A DNA stretch of 64,000 nucleotides. Source: Metabacillus litoralis (GTDB lineage: Bacteria > Bacillota > Bacilli > Bacillales > Bacillaceae). The stretch lies in assembly GCF_020524045.1 (NCBI RefSeq), contig NZ_JAIVKL010000018.1, forward strand, positions 1-64,000. Direction: 5' to 3'. Positions 7,032-17,190 of the stretch are shown here, in pieces. Position 1 is the first letter of the stretch; every line of letters starts with the position of its first letter. The translations under genes and the position numbers were made by a program. The notes under the pieces are model-generated. The model ran no database searches and was not told the origin of the DNA. It saw only the letters and a program-made list of their open reading frames with translations.

Positions 7032-9542
7032 TTATTGTCCACAGCAGTTTTTATATTTTTTGCCGCTTCCGCATATACATGCTTCGTTACGGCCTACTTC
7101 AACTGCGTTGCGTTTTGGTTTTTTCTTAACCTTTTCATCGCCTTCTTTTGGATGAACAGCTGTTTGACCTTGGGCTACTTCTTGACGTTCAAGGTTGTTA
7201 CGGATTTGAGCTTTCATGATGTATTTTGCTACATCTTCCTCAATTGACGCAATCATTGTCTCGAACATTGCAAAGCCTTCCATTTGGTATTCACGTAACG
7301 GATCGTTTTGTCCGTAAGCACGTAAATGAATTCCTTGACGAAGCTGATCCATAGCATCGATATGATCCATCCATTTTGAATCAACTGCACGAAGTAAGAT
7401 AACTTTTTCAAATTCACGCATTTGTTCGTCACCGAAATCAGCTTCTTTTTCATCATAATGAGAAAGTGCTTGTTTCGAGATAAGCTCAACCATTTCTTCA
7501 GGATCTTTACGACGAAGATCTCCGATTGAAAGCTGACCATCTTGAAGAATGTTTGCATTCATATAATCAATAATACCTTCTAAGTTCCAATCTTCTTCAA
7601 CCTCTGATTGTGGTGTATAAGAAGCAACAACACGTTCAATTGTTGATGTAAGCATTTTCTCAACAATTTTACGCAGATTGTCAGAATCAAGAACCTCAAA
7701 TCGTTGTTTATAAATAACTTCACGTTGTTGACGTAAGACATCATCATATTGTAGAAGCTGTTTACGTGCATCAAAGTTATTACCTTCAACACGTTTTTGC
7801 GCAGATTCAACCGCACGTGAAACGATTTTACTTTGAATTGGCTGTGTATCATCCATACCTAGACGATCCATCATATTCATCATATTTTCTGAACCAAAAC
7901 GACGCATTAATTCATCTTCCATTGAAAGGTAGAATTGAGTTGCACCTGGGTCACCTTGACGACCAGAACGTCCACGAAGCTGGTTATCAATACGACGAGA
8001 TTCATGACGCTCAGTACCGATAACAGCTAAGCCACCAACCTCACGAACACCTTCACCAAGCTTAATATCTGTACCACGACCTGCCATATTCGTTGCGATT
8101 GTTACTGAACCACGATGTCCTGCTGTTTCAATAATTTCTGCTTCTTTTTCATGCTGTTTTGCATTCAACACATGATGCGGAACACCTTTTTTCTTTAAAA
8201 GCTGAGAAATTAATTCAGATGTTTCAACAGCAACTGTACCAACTAAAACCGGCTGGCCAAGATCATAACGTTGTTTTACATCCTCAACAACTGCACGGAA
8301 CTTTCCTTCCATCGAACGATAAACAAGATCCGGTTTATCATCACGAGCAATCGGCTTGTTCGTTGGAATCGCAACAACCTGCATATTGTAAATATTACGG
8401 AACTCTTCTTCCTCTGTTTTCGCTGTACCAGTCATACCAGACAGCTTTTTGTACATACGGAAGTAGTTCTGGAACGTAATTGTTGCAAGAGTCATGCTTT
8501 CGTTTTGAATTTCTAGGCCTTCTTTAGCCTCAATCGCTTGGTGAAGACCTTCACTATAACGACGACCCTTCATTAAACGACCTGTGAATGAATCAACAAT
8601 GACAACTTGTCCTTCATCAACAACATAATCAACATCATTTTGCATCACGAATTGTGCTTTTAATGCTTGGTTTATGTGGTGAAGAAGAGCTACATGTGTA
8701 ATATCATAAAGATTTTCAATACCAAAAGCCTTCTCAGCTTTTGTCATACCTTCTTCTGTTAACTGAACAGCCTTTGTTTTTACATCAAAAGTGAAGTCTT
8801 CATCTTTTTTCAACTGACGAACAAAGCCATTTGCTTGAATATAAAGCTTTGTTGATTTCGCAGCTTGTCCTGAAATAATCAATGGTGTTCTTGCTTCATC
8901 GACTAAGATCGAGTCAACCTCATCAATGACAGCAAAATTAAGTGGACGTTGTACCATTTGTTCACGATATAACACCATGTTGTCTCGTAAATAATCAAAG
9001 CCTAGTTCATTATTTGTTGAATATGTAACATCAGCAGCATATGCTTCTCGTTTTTCATCTTTGTTCATTGAATTTAAGTTCAGACCAACTGTTAAGCCAA
9101 GAAATTCGTACAATTGACCCATTTCATGTGCATCACGACTAGCTAAGTATTCATTAACCGTCACAACATGAACACCTTCACCTGAAAGTGCATTCAAATA
9201 AACAGGCATTGTAGACGTTAATGTTTTACCTTCACCTGTTTTCATTTCTGAAATATTACCTTCGTGTAGAGAAATACCACCCATTAACTGAACCTTATAT
9301 GGATGTAATCCTAATACACGCTTTGCTGCTTCACGAACAACAGCAAATGCTTCTATTAAAAGATCATCAAGCGATTCACCCTTCGCCACACGACCCTTAA
9401 ATTCCTCTGTTTTAGCCTTCAGCGCTTCATCAGATAAGCCATTCATTGAACTATCTAACGCCAACACCTGATCAGCCATTTTTTCATAACGATTTAACGC
9501 ACGTTTGTTAAAATCAAACACCTTATTTAAAATTCCAAGCAT
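7032..9542 (-). CDS. secA: Preprotein translocase motor ATPase SecA
   Basis: Cytoplasmic and membrane-peripheral ATPase that drives unfolded preproteins through SecYEG; 836 residues, full length. The Walker A motif MKTGEGKT lies near residue 100. The DEAD-like Walker B is [15 protein letters not shown] near 205. The second motor domain has the GRGTD and GRSGRQGD motifs. The C-terminal zinc-binding tail CxCxnCC (C822, C824, C833, C834) is intact and binds SecB or ribosomes in homologues. In B. subtilis hpf precedes secA directly; here two extra genes separate them. A sigma-A promoter lies about 65 bases upstream. Confidence 0.98.
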   Translation of the reverse strand: MLGILNKVFDFNKRALNRYEKMADQVLALDSSMNGLSDEALKAKTEEFKGRVAKGESLDDLLIEAFAVVREAAKRVLGLHPYKVQLMGGISLHEGNISEMKTGEGKTLTSTMPVYLNALSGEGVHVVTVNEYLASRDAHEMGQLYEFLGLTVGLNLNSMNKDEKREAYAADVTYSTNNELGFDYLRDNMVLYREQMVQRPLNFAVIDEVDSILVDEARTPLIISGQAAKSTKLYIQANGFVRQLKKDEDFTFDVKTKAVQLTEEGMTKAEKAFGIENLYDITHVALLHHINQALKAQFVMQNDVDYVVDEGQVVIVDSFTGRLMKGRRYSEGLHQAIEAKEGLEIQNESMTLATITFQNYFRMYKKLSGMTGTAKTEEEEFRNIYNMQVVAIPTNKPIARDDKPDLVYRSMEGKFRAVVEDVKQRYDLGQPVLVGTVAVETSELISQLLKKKGVPHHVLNAKQHEKEAEIIETAGHRGSVTIATNMAGRGTDIKLGEGVREVGGLAVIGTERHESRRIDNQLRGRSGRQGDPGATQFYLSMEDELMRRFGSENMMNMMDRLGMDDTQPIQSKIVSRAVESAQKRVEGNNFDARKQLLQYDDVLRQQREVIYKQRFEVLDSDNLRKIVEKMLTSTIERVVASYTPQSEVEEDWNLEGIIDYMNANILQDGQLSIGDLRRKDPEEMVELISKQALSHYDEKEADFGDEQMREFEKVILLRAVDSKWMDHIDAMDQLRQGIHLRAYGQNDPLREYQMEGFAMFETMIASIEEDVAKYIMKAQIRNNLERQEVAQGQTAVHPKEGDEKVKKKPKRNAVEVGRNEACICGSGKKYKNCCGQ

Positions 9543-9578
9543 TCAAAACGCTCCTCTGTTTTAGAGTGGAAAAACATG

Positions 9579-9597
9579 ACAATGATAATCATTCAAA
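9579..9597. promoter_or_regulatory. Fur-box-like palindrome in the secA leader
   Basis: GACAATGATAATCATTCAA matches the classic 19-base Fur consensus at about 15 positions, best in the left half and centre. It lies just downstream of the predicted secA transcription start, where a bound repressor could block transcription. Regulation of secA by a Fur-type protein is not established knowledge, so this is a candidate only. Confidence 0.3.
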
Positions 9598-9606
9598 CTA
9601 TCCTTT

Positions 9607-9635
9607 ATTTTAGCACTATTTGGGATGTGGTACAA
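9607..9635 (-). promoter_or_regulatory. Sigma-A promoter of secA
   Basis: On the minus strand TTGTAC (-35), a 17-base spacer and TAAAAT (-10), ending about 65 bases before the secA start codon. Confidence 0.7.
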
Positions 9636-9739
9636 CAGGGAAGGATGACAGAGGAAACAGTAGTTGATTAAGGTTATTGTCCCACTTCATTTATAGACTA
9701 ACTTTCTACTAAAAAAGACAAAAAACCCTACTTTTTTAG

Positions 9740-9745
9740 TATAAT
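9740..9745 (+). promoter_or_regulatory. Probable -10 element of the unknown membrane-protein gene
   Basis: A perfect TATAAT 36 bases upstream of the GTG start at 9781. The -35 region is poor. Confidence 0.45.
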
Positions 9746-9780
9746 GTACCTAGAATAAACATCAGGTGGTGCTATAAATC

Positions 9781-10458
9781 GTGGAATGGATCTTAAACTT
9801 ATGGTTTGAAGGTCAATGGTATGAAAAAGTATACCTTGTTTCTTTTGTTGTCTGCATAGTCGCTGGACTTATCTTTTTATGCTTTTTATCACCATATCTC
9901 GACATATCAGATAAAATTGAAGCAGAATTCAAAGCTTTAGCGTCAAGTCATTTTTTTATTAGTTTCAGAAAACAAAAGCAAGAAGAATTATTAACTAAAG
10001 CCAAATATAAAGTAAGCTCGAGAAATAAACATTACGACTTTTATCAATTCGGAAGTCTTGCTTTATTTTTCTTACAGTTCGGTTTCGGGGTAGCTATTTT
10101 GTTTTTAATGGGAAGTACGGTTTATGAAAATTTTATTGTGCCGACAGGAGAGCAGCAAGAAAACAATTACATCGAAGACGACTATTATCCGATAGACGAG
10201 TATGAAATAGTTGATGAAACATATGAAGATGAATCAAATACACACCATGTTGATCCACATTGGGTTGATGGGTACACTCGTGATGATGGAACAGAGGTTG
10301 AAGGCTATTGGAGAGGTGGCGAGGATGGCTATGAACGGAGCGATCCTGATGGAGATCTTTCGAATAATTTAGATAGTTATGATTCAGCACCAAGCGATGT
10401 TGATGATGGTTATGATGGAATTGGTGGGGAGATTGGGGAGTTTATTTTTGGTGAGTAA
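9781..10458 (+). CDS. Unknown membrane protein with acidic C-terminal region
   Basis: 225 residues; I do not recognise a named family. Two hydrophobic segments (about 17-40 and 90-113) flank a Lys-rich stretch of about 50 residues, which should face the cytoplasm. The C-terminal half is strongly acidic. It holds the motif DPHWVDGYTRDDG followed by VEGYWRGGEDGYERSDPDG, a Trp/Tyr/Gly-rich pattern of a kind seen in some Bacillus exported proteins. The GTG start is preceded by AGGTGG. It is the only rightward gene between 1 and 37 kb and breaks the usual hpf-secA adjacency, so it is probably an insertion. A strong terminator follows. Confidence 0.7.
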   Translation: MEWILNLWFEGQWYEKVYLVSFVVCIVAGLIFLCFLSPYLDISDKIEAEFKALASSHFFISFRKQKQEELLTKAKYKVSSRNKHYDFYQFGSLALFFLQFGFGVAILFLMGSTVYENFIVPTGEQQENNYIEDDYYPIDEYEIVDETYEDESNTHHVDPHWVDGYTRDDGTEVEGYWRGGEDGYERSDPDGDLSNNLDSYDSAPSDVDDGYDGIGGEIGEFIFGE

Positions 10459-10462
10459 TGTA

Positions 10463-10500
10463 GTGAAAGGTAAGAAATAATTTAAGTGCTTACCTTTCAC
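10463..10500. terminator. Bidirectional terminator between convergent genes
   Basis: A 12-bp perfect stem (GTGAAAGGTAAG with CTTACCTTTCAC) extended outward by TAATGTA/TACATTA pairing. It sits between the unknown membrane-protein gene (+) and rbsK (-). Confidence 0.8.
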
Positions 10501-10506
10501 TTTACA

Positions 10507-11406
10507 TTATTTATTATGTTGAGCAAGAAACTCTTTCACTTCTAATAAACTAGGCATTCCTGATTGAGCACCTAATTTTGTCACTGAAAGTGCAGCAGCG
10601 GCGTTGGCGAATTGACACGCATCGATTATGCTTAAACCTCTTGTTAAGAAAACAGCCAGCGCGCCATTAAAGGTATCTCCTGCTCCAGTAGAATCAACAC
10701 CTTCAACGTTGAAGGCTGGTATCAGTTTTTCTACTTCATCGTAAATCCTTACACCTTTAGATCCTTGTGTTGTTATACATTTTTTCTTTACTTGTTCAAG
10801 TTCCTCTGATGATAAATCACTTGTTGCTAAAAGAGCTGCCTGCTCATGTTCATTTGGTGTTAGGTATGTTGCTTGAAGTAGTAATTCCTTTGGTAGATCT
10901 TGAATAGGAGCTGGATTTAGGATCATAGGTACATGGTGTTTCGTAGCAAGAGCAGCTGTTTCCATGACACTTTTCAACGGAATTTCAAGCTGAACGAGAA
11001 TCATATCACTTTTGGCGATTAAATCTTCATATGATCTGACAAGCTGTGGTGTTAACATAGAATTTGCTCCTGGGACAACGATGATGCTGTTATCTCCTTC
11101 TGAAAGGGTGATCGAGGCAATACCTGTTGATTGTTCTTGGATTGTGTTTATATAATCTATGCAAATACCTTGATCTTTTAAATGATTTTTAAGCTCATTT
11201 CCTAAATCATCATCACCTATACAGCCTAGTAGAGTCACTTCTGCCCCAAGCTTAGCTGCAGCAACAGCTTGATTTGCTCCTTTTCCTCCAGGTATCGTTT
11301 GGAAGGAATCGCCAAGAACTGTTTCTCCAACATTAGGAATGATGTTCGTTTCTGTAACTAAATCCATATTAATGCTACCAATGACGAGGATATTTGGTTT
11401 CTCCAT
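10507..11406 (-). CDS. rbsK: Ribokinase
   Basis: Phosphorylates D-ribose to ribose 5-phosphate with ATP; PfkB family, about 299 residues. Motif 1 is GGKGANQAVAAAKLGA and motif 2 is DSTGAGDTFNG, whose second Asp is the catalytic base. I prefer the ATG at 11406, eight bases after GGAG, over a GTG at 11415 that overlaps that site. It is an orphan: no rbsD, rbsACB transporter or rbsR lies nearby, unlike the usual ribose operon. It sits between hpf and secA behind a terminator-like hairpin. Another PfkB sugar or nucleoside kinase is possible, but the motifs fit ribokinase best. Confidence 0.85.
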   Translation of the reverse strand: MEKPNILVIGSINMDLVTETNIIPNVGETVLGDSFQTIPGGKGANQAVAAAKLGAEVTLLGCIGDDDLGNELKNHLKDQGICIDYINTIQEQSTGIASITLSEGDNSIIVVPGANSMLTPQLVRSYEDLIAKSDMILVQLEIPLKSVMETAALATKHHVPMILNPAPIQDLPKELLLQATYLTPNEHEQAALLATSDLSSEELEQVKKKCITTQGSKGVRIYDEVEKLIPAFNVEGVDSTGAGDTFNGALAVFLTRGLSIIDACQFANAAAALSVTKLGAQSGMPSLLEVKEFLAQHNK

Positions 11407-11422
11407 CTTTTTCACTCCATGA

Positions 11423-11449
11423 AAACAGCGCCCATAATAGGCGCTGTTT
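11423..11449 (-). terminator. Terminator/attenuator between hpf and rbsK
   Basis: A perfect 10-bp stem (AAACAGCGCC with GGCGCTGTTT) with a 7-nt loop and a short T run on the minus strand. It lies between the hpf stop codon and the rbsK ribosome binding site, so rbsK may be expressed by read-through. Confidence 0.65.
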
Positions 11450-11454
11450 GTGTT

Positions 11455-12009
11455 TTATACTTGAGGCTCAATTAAGCCATATTTACCATCTTTACGCTTG
11501 TACACAACATTCGTTTTATTAGATTTAGCATCTGTATAAACAAAGAAGTTGTGACCTAACATGTCCATTTGAAGAATAGCTTCTTCACTATCCATCGGCT
11601 TTAAGTTAAAGCGCTTTGTACGAACAACTTCATCAGCATCATCTTCTAAATCAGGTACAGCTTCTTCTGATTGAAAATTACTAAATACAAACTTTGGTGT
11701 ACCTTGCTCACGTAGTTTGCGGTTTACCTTTGTTTTATGCTTACGAATTTGTCGTTCTAATTTATTCACCACAAGATCAATCGCTGCGTACATATCTTGG
11801 TTATATTCCTCAGCACGTAGCACAAGATCTGTCATTGGAATCGTTACTTCAATTTTAGATTCTTGATCATTATAATATTTCAGATTGACATTCACATTCG
11901 CGTCAACTGACTCTTCAAAATATCTTTCAAGCTTACCAATCTTCTTTTCTGCATACTCTCTTAATGCTGGAGTTATTTCAATGTTTTCCCCTCTGACGTT
12001 ATATCTCAT
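11455..12009 (-). CDS. hpf: Long-form ribosome hibernation promoting factor
   Basis: Stationary-phase factor that inactivates ribosomes by forming 100S dimers; 184 residues, the long form. The N-terminal ribosome-binding domain (about 1-100, starting MRYNVRGENIEITPALREY) is joined to a C-terminal dimerisation domain (about 125-184). The start is preceded by AGGAGG. A sigma-B-type promoter lies upstream, in line with stress induction of the B. subtilis orthologue yvyD. Confidence 0.96.
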   Translation of the reverse strand: MRYNVRGENIEITPALREYAEKKIGKLERYFEESVDANVNVNLKYYNDQESKIEVTIPMTDLVLRAEEYNQDMYAAIDLVVNKLERQIRKHKTKVNRKLREQGTPKFVFSNFQSEEAVPDLEDDADEVVRTKRFNLKPMDSEEAILQMDMLGHNFFVYTDAKSNKTNVVYKRKDGKYGLIEPQV

Positions 12010-12056
12010 GATTGAACTCCTCCTTTATGATAAAGCTATGTAGTACTAATTCTATA

Positions 12057-12082
12057 TTTCCCTGCTTGGTTCCTGCTTAAAC
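12057..12082 (-). promoter_or_regulatory. Sigma-B-type promoter of hpf
   Basis: On the minus strand GTTTAA, a 14-base spacer and GGGAAA match the sigma-B consensus (GTTTAA, 13-15, GGGWAW). It lies about 48 bases before the hpf start codon. Confidence 0.8.
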
Positions 12083-12198
12083 TAAAAAATAATTTGAAAA
12101 ATTTTGTGAATTTTGTAGAAGATTGTTTAGTTGGGTTAAATTTGTGTAGGGAACTTTAAGGGTGTGTAAATAATATATGTGTTATTCATTCATTAAAT

Positions 12199-12230
12199 GA
12201 AAAAACTCGCCTTAGTAGACGAGTTTTTTC
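12199..12230. terminator. Bidirectional terminator after the FN3-repeat gene
   Basis: An 11-bp perfect stem (GAAAAAACTCG with CGAGTTTTTTC) 38 bases after the stop codon of the FN3 gene. Stem and loop nearly match the terminator at 17614-17640. Confidence 0.85.
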
Positions 12231-12268
12231 ATTTTCTATTTGCTTTTACCAGTAGAGAACAGAATTGT

Positions 12269-15200
12269 TTATTTCTGTACTCTTACATTCGTTTGTCCAA
12301 CAACTAGATAGCCATCGAGATATCCTCTGAACACAAGTGTTTTTTCTGAAGGAACCCAAGTAAAGTCTGAACGTTCAAACTTGAATTGTCCATTTTTCGC
12401 TTGGTTATAGTAGCCTTTGTTGCTTGTTAGAGCATTTACTCCATTCACTGTAGCTGTATCCAGATCAAAGCCTTTTGTATCAAAACCTTCTGGTAAATCT
12501 ACTCGAACTGTAAACACTCCCTTATTACCTTTAATGACTTTAGCCGTCACATCAATTGTTGCAGGAATGTACACGACAAATTGTTTTTCAATTATTGTTG
12601 TTAAACCTGCTCCATTTGTTGCTATAACTGTTACGTTGTAGACACCTGGTTTATCTAATGAAATAGAAGTACCTTTTCCAATCTCTTTTCCATCAGCATT
12701 ATCAGGATAAGAAACAATCATTTTCTCAATCACTACATCAGAAATGTTATCTTCTGCGTTGTAGAATAATTCCAAGTCAGTACCTAATTTATATTCAGCA
12801 CCTAAATCCATGTTTACAACTGGTGCTGTTTTATCAATTTTTACTTCAATTGTCTTTATCGCTTCTATATTCATCGCGTAATCCATTGAGAAGAATTTCA
12901 CTTCATGGATTCCTTCTTCTGTTAATGTAAAGCTTGTTCCCTTCACATAGTCAGAACCATTAATCGAATAGAAGGTTTCTGTTACTCCACTTAATTCATC
13001 AGTTGCTTCAAGGTTTACGGTTACATCATCTGTACGCCATGATTCAGGTGCATCAGAGGTTGTTACTGGTGCCGTTTTATCTAACTTAACTCCTATTGTT
13101 CGAGGGTCTTCCTTGTTGCCAGCATTATCAACTGAATAGAAGGAGACTAGGTTAAGACCTTCTTCTATGATCATCAATGATGTTCCCTCAACATATTGGG
13201 ATCCGTTAACAGAATAGAAGGTTTTTGAAATACCACTTTGTCCATCTTCTGCAGTTAAGTTCACTGTTACATCTTCCTTACTCCAAAAGTTTTGTGCATC
13301 TGAAGTTGTCACTGGTGCTGTTTTATCGATTTTCACTTCAATTGATTGGACTTCTTCAGTGTTGTCAACTTTGTCAATTGAGTAGAACGATACTTTGTGT
13401 ACACCTTCTCCTTTTACTTCAAAAGAGTTACCTTCTGCAAAATCACTACCATCAATGGAATAATAAGTTTTCCCTACTCCTGTTTCATTGTCTGTAGCTG
13501 ATAGTGTTATGACTTGGTCTTCGTTTATCCAATCAGTTGGTGCGTTAGCTGTGGTAACTGGCGCTTCTTCGTCTAAGATTAGCTTAGCAAGTACTACATT
13601 GGATGGTTTTGACTCACCAAATGAATTACTGTATGACGTAACGACATATTCATGATTTGCGTAGCTTAAATTCAAGAGCGCATACATTAAATTATTAACT
13701 TTTTCAGCAATTAACACTAATTCTCCATCAATCACTTCATAGATGTTGTAACCATTTGCATAGGTAATAAAATTCCAATTAATTCTTGCACTTGTTTCAC
13801 TTACAAGTGTCAAGCTTGCAGTTGGCGGCTCCATAATTGGATAAACAATTGTTTCTGTTATACGATTTGAAGCAGTTGATTCACCAAATCGTGTATTGTA
13901 AGCTGTTACCTCAAAAGAATGTGTATCTTCTGAAAGGTTATTAGCTTTATAGTTTCGTGCAGTACCTTTATAAATTAATGTCTTCTCATCATTTGTGATT
14001 TGATAAACCCGGTATTCATTTGCCCAAGCTGCTGCAGGCCAAGATAAAGTCATATTGTTTATATTCTCTACTTTCCCTGAAATAGCTGGAGCTTCAACAA
14101 CTGGCCATGTTAATGCGAAGTTGATAGAGCTTCCTTTCGGTGACTCATCAAAGCGATTACTATATGAATGAACGACATATTCGTAATCTCCCTCTGGCAT
14201 ATTATTAAACCTTGCCGTCGTTCCTTTTACACTTGCTTTTAACACAAGTTGATCATCAACAATCTGGTACACTCTATAATCAGTTGCATATGTTGAAGCA
14301 TTCCATTTCAACACAATATCATTTCCATTTGCAATACTTTGTGTTAGATTTTCTGGTGCTGTCATGATTGGATGAACAAGAGTTAACGAAAGATCACTTC
14401 CATTTGCTGATTCACCAAAACGATTGCTTTCAGCACGAACCTCATATGTGTAATCACCCTCTGCCATGTTGACAAATGTGACACTTGTACCTGTTACGGT
14501 TTTCTGTAAAACCCGCTCGCTATCTATGATTTGATAGACATTATAGCTTGTTGCATAATCTGAAGCATCCCATTTCAAGCGAATATCATTACCATTTACA
14601 ATCGTTTCCGATAGATTAGCTGGAGCCTGCATTGTTGGATGAACGAGTGTGAAAGACTGCTTACTTCCTTCTGCTGATTCCCCAAAGCGTGTGCTAAAAG
14701 CATGAATCACATACATATATTCAGACTCAGGCATATTATTAAATCTAACTGACGTACTTGTTACTGTTTTTTCTAAAACTAGTTCACCGTCAATGATTTG
14801 ATACACATTATAAAACGTTGCGTATTCTGTAGCATCCCATTTTAATAAAATATCATTTCCATTAAGAATTGTTTGTGATACATTTCCCGGTGCCTTCATT
14901 GTTGGATGAACCATCGTTAAAGAGACTTCACTGCTTGTTGCAGATTCCCCAAAACGGGTGCTTTCAGAATGAACAACATACGTATGATCGCCCTCTGCTA
15001 CATCAACAATACTAGTAGATAAAGATGACACTGATTTAACTAATTTCTTTTCACCATCAATAATCTTATAAACATTATAGGTGTTAGCATACTCAACTGA
15101 TTTCCAGCTAAGCGCAACATCATTTCCATTTTTAACCGTATAGGTAAAATCAGTAGGAGCTTCCATTATTGGATGAACTAAAGTAATCTCTACCCCCGCA

Positions 15201-17134
15201 TTTTCCTCAGATTCACCGTATAAATTTGAATAAGAACTAACCTCATATTGATAGTCATCTGCAGGCATGTTCGTAAACTTTACAGAAGTACCTGTTACTG
15301 TTTTTTGAAGAACACTTTCGCCATCGATTACTTGATAAATGTTATAGCCATTCGCGTTTTGAACACCTGTCCACTTTAACGTGATATCATTTCCATTTGT
15401 AATCGTGTGTGACAAATTCGTTGGTGCTTCCATCGTTAGTCCCGTTAATGTCAATGATACCTTGCTACCACTAGCAGACTGACCAAAGCGAGAAGAGTTC
15501 GCATAAACAACATATGTGTAATTTCCTGGTGCTATGTTACTATAAAAAACAGCTGTACCAGTGACCGTGCTTTTTAAAACTTCATTGCCATCAACTACTT
15601 GATAGACTTTGTAGTTTGTTGCATTTGGTGCAGAGTCCCAACTAATAGTAAAGCTAGAAGCACTTTTAATTGTTTTCTTCACATTAGCCGGTGGCGCCAT
15701 CGTAGGATGAACAAGTGTAATCGATTGCTTGCTGCTTTCTTTTGATTCACCAAAACGACTTGAATAAGAGTGGACTTCATAGCTGTAATTACCCTCAGGC
15801 AGATTACTATATCTGACAGCTGTTCCACTAGCGGTACTTTTCAGAACCTTTTGACCATCTATCACTTGATAGATTTTATAGCTGTCAGCATTTGTAGCAC
15901 TATCCCAGCTTAGGACGATATCGTTCCCATTTTGAATTTCGTATTTGAAGTTTTCTGGTGCAGCCATTGTGACAGTCTCTACCTGTAACGAAACCTTGAA
16001 CCCATCCATTGATTCACCAAACCGGTCGCTATATGAGTAAACCTCATATGTATAGTCTCCACCAGGCATGTTTTTGAATGTGATACTTGTTCCTGTCACT
16101 GTATTTTGTAAGACTTTTTCTCCATCAATAATTTGATAGATTTTATAGCTGTTAGCATAAGAAACGCTTCCCCATGTTAACGTAAGATCATTAATATTTT
16201 GTAGCTTGTACGTAACGTTTGGTGTTGTCATTGTAATAGAGTCAACTTTTACATTTAATTGACTGCTCTTTTCTGACTCGCCAAAGCGGTTACTGTTTGA
16301 GTGAACTTCATACATATATTCCCCAGCAGGAGCATTCGTTAATTTTAAAGAAGTACTTGTTACTGTTTCCTTTAAAATCTTTTCACCATCAATCACTTGG
16401 TAAACCATGTAATTATCCGCAAAAGAAACAGAATTCCATTTTAATGTGACGTCATTTCCATTTGTCATAGAATACGTAAAGTTTTCTGGTGCTGCCAATA
16501 TTGGGTGAACAACCTCAACATCAAGCTTAGCTGATAAAGAAGATTCTCCATATAACGAATTTACTGCAGAAACAGCATATGAATAGTTGCCTTCTGGAGC
16601 ATTGCTTACTGTGTGAGTTGTGTTTGTAACAGAAGTTAGTATTGACCTTTCACCATCTTCTGAGATTTGAAAAACATTATATTTTTCTGCATACTTTGAT
16701 GCATCCCAGCTTAACACAATATCACTACCATTTTTTATTGTGTGTGTGAATGTTGCAGGTGCCGTCATCTCTGGGTATTCAATCATAACGGAGACAGGAG
16801 CACTTGGACCTGATTCACCTTCTGAGCTTATTGTTGATACAACGTACTCATAATAACCCTCTTCAAGATCATTGGCCGTATAACTGTTCGCCTTTGCTTC
16901 CCCTAAAGGAAGAATTTGTCCTTCTTTAATTTCATACACCTTGTAACCTGAAGCTCCATATACAGCGCTCCAAGTTAGCTTCACATCATCAGGTGTTACC
17001 TTTTCTACAGCAAGATTACTAGGAGGTAACTTATTGTCTGATGCTGCAAATACGCTTCCAATCGGTACAATTACCTGGTAACTTAGAAGCACCAATGCGA
17101 TAAGCAATGGTTTTAAACGAAATAAATTTCTCAT
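12269..17134 (-). CDS. Giant secreted protein with 13 fibronectin-III repeats
   Basis: 1,621 residues, probably a surface or matrix adhesin. A signal peptide covers about 1-30 (cleavage near VFA-AS). Thirteen FN3-like repeats of about 89 residues (about 36-1195) share patterns such as NGNDI.LKW, YQIIDGE, NMPEGDY and RFGES. Three Ig-like/OmpL47-type repeats (about 1196-1440; ESW..DDVTVNL, FYSING, DKTAPV) follow, then a more divergent Ig-like domain and a final domain of about 90 residues unknown to me. There is no LPxTG, SLH or LysM, so the means of attachment is unclear. A cyclic-di-GMP riboswitch precedes it. In B. subtilis hpf and fliT are adjacent, so the gene appears inserted. Confidence 0.85.
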   Translation of the reverse strand: MRNLFRLKPLLIALVLLSYQVIVPIGSVFAASDNKLPPSNLAVEKVTPDDVKLTWSAVYGASGYKVYEIKEGQILPLGEAKANSYTANDLEEGYYEYVVSTISSEGESGPSAPVSVMIEYPEMTAPATFTHTIKNGSDIVLSWDASKYAEKYNVFQISEDGERSILTSVTNTTHTVSNAPEGNYSYAVSAVNSLYGESSLSAKLDVEVVHPILAAPENFTYSMTNGNDVTLKWNSVSFADNYMVYQVIDGEKILKETVTSTSLKLTNAPAGEYMYEVHSNSNRFGESEKSSQLNVKVDSITMTTPNVTYKLQNINDLTLTWGSVSYANSYKIYQIIDGEKVLQNTVTGTSITFKNMPGGDYTYEVYSYSDRFGESMDGFKVSLQVETVTMAAPENFKYEIQNGNDIVLSWDSATNADSYKIYQVIDGQKVLKSTASGTAVRYSNLPEGNYSYEVHSYSSRFGESKESSKQSITLVHPTMAPPANVKKTIKSASSFTISWDSAPNATNYKVYQVVDGNEVLKSTVTGTAVFYSNIAPGNYTYVVYANSSRFGQSASGSKVSLTLTGLTMEAPTNLSHTITNGNDITLKWTGVQNANGYNIYQVIDGESVLQKTVTGTSVKFTNMPADDYQYEVSSYSNLYGESEENAGVEITLVHPIMEAPTDFTYTVKNGNDVALSWKSVEYANTYNVYKIIDGEKKLVKSVSSLSTSIVDVAEGDHTYVVHSESTRFGESATSSEVSLTMVHPTMKAPGNVSQTILNGNDILLKWDATEYATFYNVYQIIDGELVLEKTVTSTSVRFNNMPESEYMYVIHAFSTRFGESAEGSKQSFTLVHPTMQAPANLSETIVNGNDIRLKWDASDYATSYNVYQIIDSERVLQKTVTGTSVTFVNMAEGDYTYEVRAESNRFGESANGSDLSLTLVHPIMTAPENLTQSIANGNDIVLKWNASTYATDYRVYQIVDDQLVLKASVKGTTARFNNMPEGDYEYVVHSYSNRFDESPKGSSINFALTWPVVEAPAISGKVENINNMTLSWPAAAWANEYRVYQITNDEKTLIYKGTARNYKANNLSEDTHSFEVTAYNTRFGESTASNRITETIVYPIMEPPTASLTLVSETSARINWNFITYANGYNIYEVIDGELVLIAEKVNNLMYALLNLSYANHEYVVTSYSNSFGESKPSNVVLAKLILDEEAPVTTANAPTDWINEDQVITLSATDNETGVGKTYYSIDGSDFAEGNSFEVKGEGVHKVSFYSIDKVDNTEEVQSIEVKIDKTAPVTTSDAQNFWSKEDVTVNLTAEDGQSGISKTFYSVNGSQYVEGTSLMIIEEGLNLVSFYSVDNAGNKEDPRTIGVKLDKTAPVTTSDAPESWRTDDVTVNLEATDELSGVTETFYSINGSDYVKGTSFTLTEEGIHEVKFFSMDYAMNIEAIKTIEVKIDKTAPVVNMDLGAEYKLGTDLELFYNAEDNISDVVIEKMIVSYPDNADGKEIGKGTSISLDKPGVYNVTVIATNGAGLTTIIEKQFVVYIPATIDVTAKVIKGNKGVFTVRVDLPEGFDTKGFDLDTATVNGVNALTSNKGYYNQAKNGQFKFERSDFTWVPSEKTLVFRGYLDGYLVVGQTNVRVQK

Positions 17135-17163
17135 TTTCCTTTTCCTCTCTTTGTGAAAAAGGC

Positions 17164-17190
17164 ATAAAAAAATAAACCTTTTACAAGGTT
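17164..17190 (-). terminator. Terminator in the riboswitch expression platform
   Basis: AACCTT-GTAA-AAGGTT is followed by TATTTTTTT on the minus strand, 30 bases before the start codon of the FN3 gene. It lies inside the 5' leader, so it can act as an attenuator. An alternative helix (17184-17217) would prevent it from forming. Confidence 0.75.

Noticed and set aside
6709-7155. Short plus-strand open frames between prfB and the secA 3' end
   Set aside because: They run through the GC-rich palindrome and the secA terminator or lie antisense to the SecA zinc tail. They have no ribosome binding sites and no recognisable protein features.
12269-17134. The FN3-repeat gene as several joined or duplicated genes
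   Set aside because: The frame is unbroken, has one signal peptide and one promoter/riboswitch, and the repeats have diverged at the sequence level.
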